Assembly: GCA_900549065.1 (NCBI GenBank)
Contig: URNC01000019.1
Span: 1-20,058, forward strand
Length of the DNA stretch: 20,058 nucleotides
Origin: an uncultured Collinsella sp.
Lineage (GTDB): Bacteria > Actinomycetota > Coriobacteriia > Coriobacteriales > Coriobacteriaceae
Direction: 5' to 3'
Part shown: piece by piece, positions 1 through 7,763 of the stretch
Numbering within the stretch: the first letter of the stretch is position 1
How the letters are laid out: every line of letters starts with the position of its first letter
Position numbers and translations under genes: made by a program
The notes under the pieces: generated by a model
The model's database searches: none
Told to the model about the DNA's origin: nothing
What the model saw: the letters and a program-made list of their open reading frames with translations, nothing else

Positions 1-48
1 CGAGATGCAGCGTAGTCTCGTGGGCTCGGAGATGTGTATAAGAGACAG
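1..48 (+). other. Illumina Nextera/P7 adapter sequence (artefact)
   Basis: Bases 15-48 match, from memory, the 34-nt Nextera transposase read-2 adapter, which ends in AGATGTGTATAAGAGACAG. Bases 7-14 (GCAGCGTA) match the i7 index I recall as N721, and bases 1-6 (CGAGAT) match the end of the P7 flow-cell oligo. Three adapter parts in the correct order make chance very unlikely. Genomic sequence therefore starts at about base 49. Confidence 0.96.
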
Positions 49-462
49 GTCGTTGGCGATGCGGCGGTGTCGTCCGCGACATCGGCGTCGCGCGTCATTG
101 AACTGGCAAGTCGAGTAGGTGTGCCGCGCACGCGCATGAGCGCCGTGTTCAACCGGTTCGGTGCGCGCGGGGCAGACGAGGACGTCGCCATGCGCTTTGA
201 GATTGCCTGTGCGTTGAGCTCCAAGATTCGTATCGCCGATGGCGGGCAGGATCTCGCCGCGCTCATGGCGTTTGGGCGCGCCGACGAGGCAGTGGGTCAG
301 ACGAGCGCTTTTGCGACCAGCGTGCGCGAGGCCACGCGCGAGATGCTCGTGGAACTGGGGTGCGCCGTCGGCCCTTGGAGCGATATAGTCGCCGACCGTG
401 CAACGCGTACCGAACGCCCGCGTATCCGCCTTCCCTGGTCGCGCGAGGGTGATCAGCGATGA
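49..462 (+). CDS. TadZ/CpaE-like ATPase, C-terminal fragment (5' truncated)
   Basis: About 137 residues remain and the true start lies before the contig. An in-frame GTG at 34 lies in adapter sequence, so the apparent N-terminus read from it is false. The segment VFNRFGARG, followed by a predicted alternation of strands and helices and ending in ATREMLVELG, resembles the C-terminal third of MinD/ParA-type CpaE/TadZ proteins. The P-loop half is missing, so no Walker motif can be checked. The stop overlaps the tadA start (ATGA), which supports an operon role. In Tad systems TadZ positions the secretion machinery at a cell site. The family call rests partly on this position just upstream of tadA. 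Alternatives include another pilus-associated regulator. Confidence 0.55.
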   Translation, partial: VVGDAAVSSATSASRVIELASRVGVPRTRMSAVFNRFGARGADEDVAMRFEIACALSSKIRIADGGQDLAALMAFGRADEAVGQTSAFATSVREATREMLVELGCAVGPWSDIVADRATRTERPRIRLPWSREGDQR

Positions 463-1787
463 GCCTGCAAACGAGGATTAAGGCTGCCGACGCTGCAGCG
501 GCGGCAGCTCCTGTAGATGCGGGGCGTCGCCGCGCGGTGAAACGACGCACTAAGCGCGCCGTGATGGACCGCATGGGTTACGACGAAGTGGCGCGTATCA
601 GCGCCTATATCGACCCGGTACTTGCCCGCTCGGAATTGCGTCCCGCGGTGGAGGCGGCGCTCAATGTTGAGGAGCCGACCGATCTCGCGACGCCCGAGCG
701 CGAGACCATCATCGACGAGATTTTGGATGACGTGGTGGGCTTGGGGCCGTTGCAGCCGCTCATCGAGGACGACACCGTTACCGAGATCATGATCAACGGC
801 TGCCGCTCGGCCTTCTTTGAACGCGGCGGCGTCTTGTACCCCATCGAGCATGCGTTTGAGGATGATGAGCAGATCCGTGTGCTTATCGACCGCATCATCT
901 CGCCACTTGGCCGCCGTATCGACGAGCGCAGCCCCATCGTCAACGCCCGCCTCAAAACGGGCTATCGCGTCAACGCGGTGATTCCGCCTGTGGCGATTGA
1001 CGGACCGATTCTCACCATCCGAAAGTTCTCGGACCGCATCTGCTCGCTGGACGAGCTTGTGGGGCTGGGGTCGCTGCCGCTTTGGTATGCGCAGCTGCTG
1101 TCATGCGCGGTGTCGCTGAGACAGGACCTGGCGGTTGCGGGAGGCACGGGATCTGGTAAGACCACCCTGCTCAACGCGCTGTCATGCGAGATTTCCACCG
1201 GCGAGCGCATCGTGACGATCGAGGACTCTGCCGAGCTCAAGTTTGCGCATCATCCACACGTGGTGCGTCTAGAGGCGCGCGAGGCTTCAATTGAGGGCGA
1301 GGGCGCGGTGACGATCCGCGACCTGGTGACCAATGCCCTGCGCATGCGCCCCGACCGCATCGTGGTGGGTGAGGTGCGCGGTGCTGAGTGCTGCGACATG
1401 TTGCAGGCCATGAACACGGGCCACGACGGGTCGCTCACCACACTTCATGCGGGCTCAGAACAGGAGACCGTGGTGCGTCTGACGTTGCTTGCACGTTATG
1501 GCATCGATCTGCCGAGCGAGCTCATCGAGGAGCAGATTGCCATGGCGCTCGACGGCATCGTGATGTCCGAGCGCCACGCCGATGGCAGGCGCTTCGTCTC
1601 CTCGTATTCGGGGGTGCGTCGCGCCGCGTCGGGCGGCGTAGAGCTCGAGCGCTATGTGACTTTCGATGCCGCCGAGCGCACCTGGACGCTTGACCGCGAG
1701 CCGCCGTTTATCGCAGAAGGCCTGCGGTCGGGGACGCTCACACAAGAGGAGGTGGACGAATGGAGGTCGCTGTGCCCCTCGTCGTAG
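459..1787 (+). CDS. tadA: TadA/CpaF-family pilus assembly ATPase
   Basis: This 442-residue protein is a type II/IV secretion-type hexameric ATPase that powers Flp pilus assembly at the cytoplasmic face of the membrane. A Walker A motif, GGTGSGKTT, sits near residues 228-236. Downstream are the acidic segment IVTIEDSAELK, the Walker B-type DRIVVGEVRG and the His-box region MNTGHDGSLTTLHAG. The N-terminal domain carries TEIMINGC, typical of CpaF. The length is normal for the family. The ATG at 459 overlaps the preceding stop by four bases, and the 3' end overlaps tadB by 28 bases, so translation is probably coupled. The first 30 residues are basic and Ala-rich, as is common here. The family assignment is secure. 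Confidence 0.95.
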   Translation: MSLQTRIKAADAAAAAAPVDAGRRRAVKRRTKRAVMDRMGYDEVARISAYIDPVLARSELRPAVEAALNVEEPTDLATPERETIIDEILDDVVGLGPLQPLIEDDTVTEIMINGCRSAFFERGGVLYPIEHAFEDDEQIRVLIDRIISPLGRRIDERSPIVNARLKTGYRVNAVIPPVAIDGPILTIRKFSDRICSLDELVGLGSLPLWYAQLLSCAVSLRQDLAVAGGTGSGKTTLLNALSCEISTGERIVTIEDSAELKFAHHPHVVRLEAREASIEGEGAVTIRDLVTNALRMRPDRIVVGEVRGAECCDMLQAMNTGHDGSLTTLHAGSEQETVVRLTLLARYGIDLPSELIEEQIAMALDGIVMSERHADGRRFVSSYSGVRRAASGGVELERYVTFDAAERTWTLDREPPFIAEGLRSGTLTQEEVDEWRSLCPSS

Positions 1788-2686
1788 GGGGTTTGGCAGG
1801 GTTTTCTGTCGCGACGGCGTGCGGGGCGGAACCTCGTGTGCCGCAGGTGCCGCCGGCGGAGCTGGCGCGTCAGGCGCTCGAGACGGTGGCAGAGAAACTG
1901 CCGCGTGAGCTGGTGGAAAACGATCTGCTGAAAAAGATCGCCCGTTCGTGGGCATCGCTGGCTCCGGCGCATCGCCTTGGCCTCGTGATCGAAGATGCTT
2001 CGGGGCGTTTGGCGTTTCTGCTGCTCTCGAGCGGTGTCTGCTGCATTTTACTAACGATGGTGTCGTTATCGCCCCTCGGATTTGCCTTGGGACTTGTTGC
2101 TCCGATTGCCGTTGGCGCCGCTCGGGATGGCTTTGAGAGCCGGCGCGAGCAACACGATGCAGAAGAGGCCATGCCCGAGGCGTTTACCGCACTTTCCATG
2201 TCGCTTGCCTCGGGACATTCGCTGGCCCAGGGCATGCGCTTTGTGGGCGCTCATGCGCAAGAACCGGTGCATACCGAGTTTTTGCGGGTGGCGGCGGCGA
2301 TCGATTGCGGCATCTCGGCGACCGACGCGCTCGATGACTTGCTCGTGCGCATCGACGCCCCCGGTCTTTCGCTTGTGACCTTGGCGCTTAAGGTGTCACA
2401 GCGCACCGGCGCTCCGCTTGCCGACTTACTGTCCGAGGCGTCGAGCATGGTGGGGGAGCGCATTGAGCTCAAGCGCCGCCTAGATGTTAAGACGTCGCAG
2501 GCCCGCATGTCTGCGCATATGGTCGCGGCGATGCCGACGGGCATGTGCGCGGTGTTGGCGCTGCTTTCGGCAGATTTTCGTCGCGGTCTTGCGACGCCTG
2601 CCGGCGCGGGCGCTGTGGTGCTGGGTCTTGCCCTCAACGCCGTTGCCCTGGTGGTTATCAGGCGCATTATGCGGGTGGAGCTATGA
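1760..2686 (+). CDS. tadB: TadB-like inner-membrane platform protein (T2SF domain)
   Basis: This 308-residue membrane protein would form, with TadC, the platform on which the TadA ATPase acts. The start ATG at 1760 is preceded by a strong ribosome site (GAGGAGG, 1746-1752) inside the end of tadA. Hydrophobic segments lie near residues 77-115 and near the C-terminus (VVLGLALNAVALVVIRRIM). Between them is a T2SF-type cytoplasmic domain with the pattern AFTALSMSLASGHSLAQGMR and a later LVTLALKVSQRTGAPLADLL. The N-terminal 70 residues form an extra hydrophobic-then-helical portion, as in many actinobacterial TadB proteins. It overlaps tadC by four bases (ATGA). TadB rather than TadC is assigned by order and size. 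Confidence 0.88.
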   Translation: MEVAVPLVVGGLAGFSVATACGAEPRVPQVPPAELARQALETVAEKLPRELVENDLLKKIARSWASLAPAHRLGLVIEDASGRLAFLLLSSGVCCILLTMVSLSPLGFALGLVAPIAVGAARDGFESRREQHDAEEAMPEAFTALSMSLASGHSLAQGMRFVGAHAQEPVHTEFLRVAAAIDCGISATDALDDLLVRIDAPGLSLVTLALKVSQRTGAPLADLLSEASSMVGERIELKRRLDVKTSQARMSAHMVAAMPTGMCAVLALLSADFRRGLATPAGAGAVVLGLALNAVALVVIRRIMRVEL

Positions 2687-3324
2687 GCGCCCCGGTTGCA
2701 GTTGCGGCTTGCCTGTGCGCTCTGAGTGTATTTGTCGCGACGGGTTTGGATCGGGCGGATGCACGCAAGATCGCAGAGGCCTGCAAGCGCGAGGCGGTGC
2801 TGGTCGCTGCCGCGGGTCGCTCGGTGGTCGATGCTCTGACCGCGCGAATGAAGGGCGCGGTTGGAGCGGGCGGCCCGGCGCGAGTGTCGCTCGGCGAAGT
2901 GTCCGAGATGATCGATGTTGTGCGCTTGGGTCTTTCGGCCGGTCTTTCGTTTGATGCGGCGCTTGAGATTTTCTGCGCCAACCGCCGGTCAGTGCTGGCT
3001 CTTCGACTTGAGCGGGCCTGCATGGCGTGGCAGGTGGGCGTGGGCACGCGTGAGGACGAGTTGTTGGCCGCCGCGCGCGACCTGGACGTGCGAGCGCTCG
3101 AGACCTTTGCCATCACGGTGGGACAGGCGCTCGCCCTGGGTGCCCCACTTGCCGAGACACTGGCCGCTCAAAGTCGCGAGATCCGTGCGGCTCATCGCGC
3201 CGCGGTCGAGCGCGAGATCGAGCGTGCGCCCGTCAAGCTGCTGATTCCCACCGGCACACTCATCTTGCCGGCGTTGCTTCTGTCCATATTGGGCCCGCTG
3301 TTGGGAGCAGGCGGGATGATGTAG
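2683..3324 (+). CDS. tadC: TadC-like inner-membrane platform protein (T2SF domain)
   Basis: I chose the ATG at 2683, which overlaps the tadB stop, over the longer in-frame extension starting at 2545; that extension lies wholly inside tadB and reads as out-of-frame noise. This gives 213 residues. An N-terminal hydrophobic segment (PVAVAACLCALSVFVATG) is followed by a T2SF-like domain with SEMIDVVRLGLSAGLSFDAA and FAITVGQALALGAPLAETL. A C-terminal membrane hairpin reads LILPALLLSILGPLLGAG. It is shorter than proteobacterial TadC but typical of Gram-positive Tad loci. It is the expected partner of TadB, with both T2SF proteins adjacent downstream of the ATPase. The flp pilin gene starts ten bases after its stop. 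Confidence 0.85.
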   Translation: MSAPVAVAACLCALSVFVATGLDRADARKIAEACKREAVLVAAAGRSVVDALTARMKGAVGAGGPARVSLGEVSEMIDVVRLGLSAGLSFDAALEIFCANRRSVLALRLERACMAWQVGVGTREDELLAAARDLDVRALETFAITVGQALALGAPLAETLAAQSREIRAAHRAAVEREIERAPVKLLIPTGTLILPALLLSILGPLLGAGGMM

Positions 3325-3334
3325 GGAGGAATAC

Positions 3335-3568
3335 ATGAACACGATGACTGACGTTGCTGGCAAGGTCTGGAGCTGGGCTGTTTGCCAGTCAATTCGCGCT
3401 CGCCAGCATGCCGGGGAGCTACTGCAGGAGGAGAGTGCGCAGGGCACCACCGAATACGCCATCTTGGTCGGCGTGCTCGTGGTGATCGCCATCATTGCCA
3501 TTGTCGCATTTAAGGGCAAGGTCCAAGATCTATGGAACGCTATCAGCGAGGGCATCAACAGCCTGTAG
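3335..3568 (+). CDS. flp: Flp-type major pilin precursor
   Basis: This 77-residue type IVb prepilin follows a strong ribosome site (GGGAGGA, 3324-3330). The leader of about 35 residues ends in QEESA. It is followed by QGTTEYAILVGVLVVIAIIA, the Flp hydrophobic helix with the invariant Glu-Tyr pair (residues 40-41). The short mature tail ends in WNAISEGINSL, which is typical of Flp subunits. If processing follows Ala35, Glu40 is at position +5, as in other Flp pilins; cleavage after Gly37 would put Glu at +3. The leader is longer than usual and contains one Cys. The predicted product is polymerised by the TadABC machinery encoded immediately upstream. A prepilin peptidase gene is not in this window. 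Confidence 0.92.
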   Translation: MNTMTDVAGKVWSWAVCQSIRARQHAGELLQEESAQGTTEYAILVGVLVVIAIIAIVAFKGKVQDLWNAISEGINSL

Positions 3569-4095
3569 AGGGCGAGCGCCCCATCGGGGTGCTGCTGGTG
3601 TTTGCTTGCCTGACCGTGGCGATAGCGGCGGTGCTTTGGGGGCTTAACGCCGCGCGGCAGCAGCGTCCTGGGGCCGCCTTCGATTCGGGCTCAGATTCGG
3701 CGGTGGCGTCTCAAAAAGATGAGATGCGAGATGCGGACGATTCGGATGTCGCTGTCACGGCGCAAACCTTTCTGCGGACGCTCGACAAGCGGTCTGGCAC
3801 TGCGACGGATTCACCTGAGGACAACGCGATTGCGGTCCGGCTTGCATGGTCCGAGGACCGACCGATGACCGAGGCAGCGGCGGATATGTTACGCGCCTAC
3901 CGCGAGGTGCCAACGGCCCAGCTCGCCCTGAGCGGCTATCTCGATATTAAGGGCAACGTATGGGGCGCCATCGTGCGCGATGGGCGCGGCTGGGTCGATA
4001 TGGTGACGGTTGCCGCGGATGCTGGCGATGCTTCGTGTCGTCTGCGCGCCGTGCGTCTGGTCCCGCAAACAATAAGCTCAAAGGAGGGATCGTGA
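3532..4095 (+). CDS. Membrane-anchored protein of the Tad locus, function unknown
   Basis: I do not recognise a family. The reading frame gives 187 residues from the ATG at 3532, which overlaps flp by 37 bases. A GTG at 3589 would start the protein just before its only membrane segment (VLLVFACLTVAIAAVLWGL) and is a real alternative; neither has a clear ribosome site. After the anchor comes an acidic, Ser/Asp-rich linker at about residues 48-72, then a folded-looking domain containing AQTFLRTLDKRSG, YREVPTAQLALSGYLDI and GWVDMVTVAAD. The topology is probably N-in with the domain outside. Its place between two pilin-like genes suggests a pseudopilin-associated or pilus-surface accessory role, which is inference from position only. 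Confidence 0.75.
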   Translation: MERYQRGHQQPVEGERPIGVLLVFACLTVAIAAVLWGLNAARQQRPGAAFDSGSDSAVASQKDEMRDADDSDVAVTAQTFLRTLDKRSGTATDSPEDNAIAVRLAWSEDRPMTEAAADMLRAYREVPTAQLALSGYLDIKGNVWGAIVRDGRGWVDMVTVAADAGDASCRLRAVRLVPQTISSKEGS

Positions 4096-4096
4096 A

Positions 4097-4315
4097 ATGC
4101 ATGGCATTCTGCGTGAGGAATCTGCCCAGGCGACGGTCGAATACGCCATCGTCACGGTGGCGCTGTTATCGATCGTGCTGGCGATTGTGGGACTTTGGCG
4201 TGCTGGCACCGATGGACGCTTGGCGGCGCTGGTTGAGCGGGCGGCATCCCATGGCGTTGCCTCGACGTCGGTTATCGACGCCGCTGCGGGCGCTAAGGAC
4301 ATCGCGTTGTATTGA
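4097..4315 (+). CDS. Second small Flp/TadE-like prepilin
   Basis: This 72-residue protein has a ten-residue leader, MHGILREESA, followed by QATVEYAIVTVALLSIVLAI. That is the same processing pattern as the major pilin upstream, with Glu at mature position +5 and a Tyr after it. The ribosome site AAGGAGG (4081-4087) precedes the ATG at 4097, which lies one base after the previous stop. The mature protein is only about 62 residues: one hydrophobic helix plus a short tail with no cysteines. It is likely a minor pilin or a second Flp subunit. Its short leader contrasts with the 35-residue leader of the first pilin. The next gene probably starts inside it. Confidence 0.85.
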   Translation: MHGILREESAQATVEYAIVTVALLSIVLAIVGLWRAGTDGRLAALVERAASHGVASTSVIDAAAGAKDIALY

Positions 4316-4787
4316 TATCGCGCGCGAGGACCGGGCGCAGTCTACGGTCGAGGCCGCTTTTTTGCTGCCGACGTTTCTGACGCTCATCCTTCTCGCACTG
4401 CAACCGGTGTGCCTGCTTTATGCGCGCGCGGTCATGGAGTCTGCCGCCGCCGAGACCGCGCGGCTCATGACCACGACGACGGCGGAGGACGACGATCTTA
4501 AGGAGTTCACCCTCCGCCGGCTTGCCGCAGTGCCCAACGTTTCGATCTTTCATGCCGGCGGGCCGCTGTCGTGGGATATCGAGCTTAGCCGGGCCGATGC
4601 GGGCGGCGTCTCGTCCGTGTCCGTTTTCGGCGAGGTCAAGCCGTTGCCTGTGATCGGTGCGTTTGCGCAGGTTATGGGTGGTACCGCCGAGGGCGGCTAC
4701 GTTGAGCTCAAGGTCGATGTCTCGTATCAATCACGTCCCGAATGGCTGGAGGGAGATTATGATTCGTGGATTGCTGCATGGGATTAA
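4251..4787 (+). CDS. TadE-like pseudopilin
   Basis: The start is uncertain. The nearest in-frame ATG is at 4251, 65 bases inside the preceding gene and without a clear ribosome site. An ATT at 4311, preceded by AAGGA (4295-4299) and overlapping the previous stop, is a non-standard alternative. From 4251 the protein has 178 residues. It contains AREDRA then QSTVEAAFLLPTFLTLILLA, the TadE pattern of a processing site, Glu at +5 and a long hydrophobic helix. The soluble part ends in QSRPEWLEGDYDSWIAAWD. TadE-like proteins are minor pseudopilins of Flp pili. The family call is good; the N-terminus is not settled. The 3' end overlaps the next gene by 29 bases. Confidence 0.8.
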   Translation: MALPRRRLSTPLRALRTSRCIDIAREDRAQSTVEAAFLLPTFLTLILLALQPVCLLYARAVMESAAAETARLMTTTTAEDDDLKEFTLRRLAAVPNVSIFHAGGPLSWDIELSRADAGGVSSVSVFGEVKPLPVIGAFAQVMGGTAEGGYVELKVDVSYQSRPEWLEGDYDSWIAAWD

Positions 4788-6912
4788 GCGTTTCTGGTCT
4801 AGACGCGTTTTGACGCGCCGTCCGAGCTGCCATCGCAAGCGAGGCGGCTTTATGGGTCGAGCCGGTATCGACCTGTTTATCGAAGACGGTGCCTACACCA
4901 CGCTTTCCTCTGCGGTGGTCATCTTGGTGGTGCTCACGCTGCTGTTTTCGTCGACGGCGGCGATATGGAGCATGTCGCGCGCGGGGGACACCCAGGTGGC
5001 TGCCGATAGCGGCGCGCTGGCAGGCGCCAATGTGGTGTCGTCCTATCACACGGCTGCCACGGTGGTGGATGCGAGCATTTTGAGTTTGGGCCTAGCGGGG
5101 TTTGCCACGATCGGGACGGGCCTGGTCGCCATCCTCATCCCGGGTGCCGAACCAGTTGCCGGCAATATGGTCGACACCGGGATTGAGATCATTAAAACGC
5201 GCAACAAGTTTGCCAAAAGCGCATCGGAAGGCTTACAGAAAATCGAGACGGCTCTGCCGTATCTGATCGCCGCGCGTGCCACGCAGGCGGTGTCGGCGCA
5301 GGATACCGATAGTGTGACCTATACCGGTACGGCGCTTGCCGTGCCCAAGACATCCGAGTCGGACTTCGCTGCGCTCGAGGGGTCCGAGATCTCGACCGAT
5401 GCCATTAAAGGCACATCAGATGATTTAGAGCGTGCGGCCGAGGAGCTGCGGAAGGCCTCGGAGGAGACGGCGAAGGCTAAAGAGCGCGCTTGGCTGGCGG
5501 ATTGTGGCGGGTCTGACAAGGGCTCGGTCAGCAGCTGTTCTTGCATGTGGGAGCGTGTGAAAAGTCTAACGGATCTCTCTGGTGCTCAAAATCCGCATTA
5601 CGCTTCGAGCGTTACGTGGGAACCGCAAGTGGCGCTCGATCGCGCGAAGGCCTACTATCGCCAGCGCCTGGCAAATGAGAAACCGCTTGGCGAGGGTCCG
5701 GAAAAACAGGCAGATTCTGCTGCACGAAAGGTGTTCTTCGCTTATGCGGGCGAAGAAGTCGAGCGGGCATATATAACTGAAAAGGACGGCAAAGTTTCCG
5801 CCCGCATCCCTTTCCTTCCGCGAAATCCAGATGAGGCGCGGACGACTGAACTCTATACCGATGCGCGTTGGCCCACGAGTGAAGTAGATAAAGTTACCTA
5901 TTTGCATTATGGGACTGACTGTCCAAATTACAAAAAAGGAAAGCCGGGTGGGCTGGCATCCGTCGCAGATTTTGACGGTCACGAAACGTGTAGCGAATGC
6001 CATTTCGGTGTGTCGTCTTTAGGGTACGTTGCGATTGCAACGACTTCTGTCGAAAGGGGCTTCGAGTACCACTTCGATAAGTTCAAAGAGGCTCTGGAAG
6101 ACTACGTCGAATGCCGCAACAAAGAACTCGAACTTGAGCGTCAGACCGAGGATGAGGCCGACCGTGCGGGCAATGCGTTTGACCAGGCCATTAAAGCGCT
6201 TTCCGGCGAGCGCCCGCGTATCGCCCCACCTGGCCGCAACGGCGTGGTCGCCTTTGCAGTTTCGGGCGACATTACCAGCCCCGATCAACTTAACTCCTCG
6301 TTTAACGCGGCAGTCAGGCTTGGCGATCGCGGTGCTATCTCTGCCGCGGTGCTGGCGCCCGATGAGGCGACGGCGCAAAACAACGTGCTTTCGCGATTTT
6401 TCTCGACATTGAAGGAACGCTCGGGCGGCGTTGCCGGCGTACTCGATGGCGTCATGGATGTTTGGGGACGGCTGCTTGTGGGATACGGAGACATCCAAGG
6501 TTCGGCCGACGAACTTATGGACGAGATGATTAAAGGCCTAGGAGGGGGCAGCGGCGCGTTGGGCTCCATCGCATCGTGGCTCGGCGATACCGTTTCGGCG
6601 TCCGTGGCGGCGTTGGGTCTGGAACCGTGCGACTTGCGCTTGCGAAAGCCGGTGCTGACCGATTCCGCCAACGTCATTAAGAGTCCGGGGTCTGACATTG
6701 CTGGTCTCTCTCAAGCGCAAGACAAGCTGCGAAGTATTCCGTTGGGCGTGACCGATCCCAAGGCACTTTGCGAGGCGTTGGAATATCAAGTCGAACGCAC
6801 CATTAGCGGTACGGTGTTCATGCTTGCGGAGATTCCTCTGCCCGGCGGCGGCTCCATCCCACTTACCGTCGATGTCGCGACGCTGGTTGGCGCTCTGGGC
6901 GGTGGGTCGTAA
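4759..6912 (+). CDS. Large TadG-like Flp pilus-assembly protein
   Basis: The ATG at 4759 follows the ribosome site GGAGGGA (4748-4754) and gives 717 residues. A basic N-terminal tail leads to one membrane segment at about residues 49-69, then AADSGALAGANVV, the signature region of Tad/TadE-G-like proteins. The rest should lie outside the membrane. Residues 230-260 look like a charged coiled coil. The middle (about residues 255-440) contains several Cys, including C388 and a CSECH group at 411-415, and its DNA is visibly less GC-rich than its surroundings. The C-terminal part is Gly/Ala-rich and ends in a hydrophobic stretch. A TadG-like role at the pilus base or surface is likely; the central domain is unassigned. 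Confidence 0.75.
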   Translation: MIRGLLHGIKRFWSRRVLTRRPSCHRKRGGFMGRAGIDLFIEDGAYTTLSSAVVILVVLTLLFSSTAAIWSMSRAGDTQVAADSGALAGANVVSSYHTAATVVDASILSLGLAGFATIGTGLVAILIPGAEPVAGNMVDTGIEIIKTRNKFAKSASEGLQKIETALPYLIAARATQAVSAQDTDSVTYTGTALAVPKTSESDFAALEGSEISTDAIKGTSDDLERAAEELRKASEETAKAKERAWLADCGGSDKGSVSSCSCMWERVKSLTDLSGAQNPHYASSVTWEPQVALDRAKAYYRQRLANEKPLGEGPEKQADSAARKVFFAYAGEEVERAYITEKDGKVSARIPFLPRNPDEARTTELYTDARWPTSEVDKVTYLHYGTDCPNYKKGKPGGLASVADFDGHETCSECHFGVSSLGYVAIATTSVERGFEYHFDKFKEALEDYVECRNKELELERQTEDEADRAGNAFDQAIKALSGERPRIAPPGRNGVVAFAVSGDITSPDQLNSSFNAAVRLGDRGAISAAVLAPDEATAQNNVLSRFFSTLKERSGGVAGVLDGVMDVWGRLLVGYGDIQGSADELMDEMIKGLGGGSGALGSIASWLGDTVSASVAALGLEPCDLRLRKPVLTDSANVIKSPGSDIAGLSQAQDKLRSIPLGVTDPKALCEALEYQVERTISGTVFMLAEIPLPGGGSIPLTVDVATLVGALGGGS

Positions 6913-7388
6913 TGAGTATCCGCATGCGTCTGCGCGAGGAGCGTGCCCAAGCGACGGTGGAGATGGCAGTGGTTACGCCCGTTTTGCTGGTGCTGGCGCT
7001 CATCGTGTACAACGTCATGATCTTTGCCAGCGCTGTCGCGCGCTTCGACCGCGTGGTGCCCGACATCGTGTTGGCGCACGCTGTGGCACCGGGCGGGGAG
7101 GGTGACGAAAGCTCTGCCGATGCCTCGGCGACGGTTCAGACTCAAATTCTGAATGCCATGGAAGGCTATGACTTGCAGATCGAAGTGTCGAGCGAGCAAG
7201 GCGCGGAGGCATCAGATGGTGGCCTGCTCTCCCTATCCGGTACGTTTAGGACCTACACCTGCACCATGCACTACGAGCCGTGGCCGACTTCTCTCAGCAT
7301 CGCTGGCGTTCCGCTGGGGGCGCCGACAACGTTGTCGCACGAGCGCGCGGTGACGGTCGATCCATGGCGTCCGGGGGTGGTCATGTGA
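6912..7388 (+). CDS. TadE-like pseudopilin (second copy)
   Basis: This protein has 158 residues. The ATG shares its A with the previous gene's TAA. The leader MSIRMRLREERA is followed by QATVEMAVVTPVLLVLALIV, matching the processing signature of the other pilin-like proteins here, with Glu17 at mature position +5 and a TadE-type helix. The soluble portion has an acidic, Ser-rich stretch (GGEGDESSADAS) and a later CTMHYEPWP segment. Having two TadE-like proteins flanking a TadG-like protein is common for Flp loci, where they act as minor subunits. It has only one cysteine, so a disulfide within the protein is not possible. The stop overlaps the next start (GTGA). Confidence 0.85.
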   Translation: MSIRMRLREERAQATVEMAVVTPVLLVLALIVYNVMIFASAVARFDRVVPDIVLAHAVAPGGEGDESSADASATVQTQILNAMEGYDLQIEVSSEQGAEASDGGLLSLSGTFRTYTCTMHYEPWPTSLSIAGVPLGAPTTLSHERAVTVDPWRPGVVM

Positions 7389-7744
7389 CCGCGGTCTCGT
7401 CCTACATCGCCTACGCGCGGGCACTCAATAGGCTGGGTTGGACGCCGGCCGAGTTTGCGGTGGCGGAGTCGTTTGTCGTGCGCCTGCGCGGCATGCTGGG
7501 ACGGCGTCCGGTTGCCGCCAACGGCCTGCCGCTCGTCATGGCGTTTCCACGCTGCTCTTCGGTCCATACGTGTTTTATGGCCTATCCCATCGACATCGCC
7601 TTCATCGATGCACGCGGCAATATCCTCGCGCGCTACGAAAACGTATGTCCCTGGTGTATGTGCTCCTGCCCCGGCGCCTGGGCGGTATTGGAACGCCCTT
7701 CAATCCTCGCTACACCTCCCGCCCTCCAACAAGTGCCGGCGTAA
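7385..7744 (+). CDS. DUF192-family protein with a Cys cluster
   Basis: I chose the GTG at 7385 because it overlaps the previous stop in the same style as the other junctions; this gives 119 residues. The pattern RLRGMLGR, then VHTCFMAYPIDIAFIDARGNI, matches the DUF192 fold (small, often exported or metal-responsive proteins of unknown role). No signal peptide is seen. The insert CPWCMCSCPGAW is unusual: four Cys within eight residues in the C-terminal half, plus Cys residues in the PRCSSVHTC segment. It closes the Tad operon and may serve pilus assembly or be co-transcribed by chance. Metal binding or disulfide chemistry is an inference from the cysteines only. Confidence 0.75.
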   Translation: MTAVSSYIAYARALNRLGWTPAEFAVAESFVVRLRGMLGRRPVAANGLPLVMAFPRCSSVHTCFMAYPIDIAFIDARGNILARYENVCPWCMCSCPGAWAVLERPSILATPPALQQVPA

Positions 7745-7763
7745 GAGATTGGCGACAGCGGAC

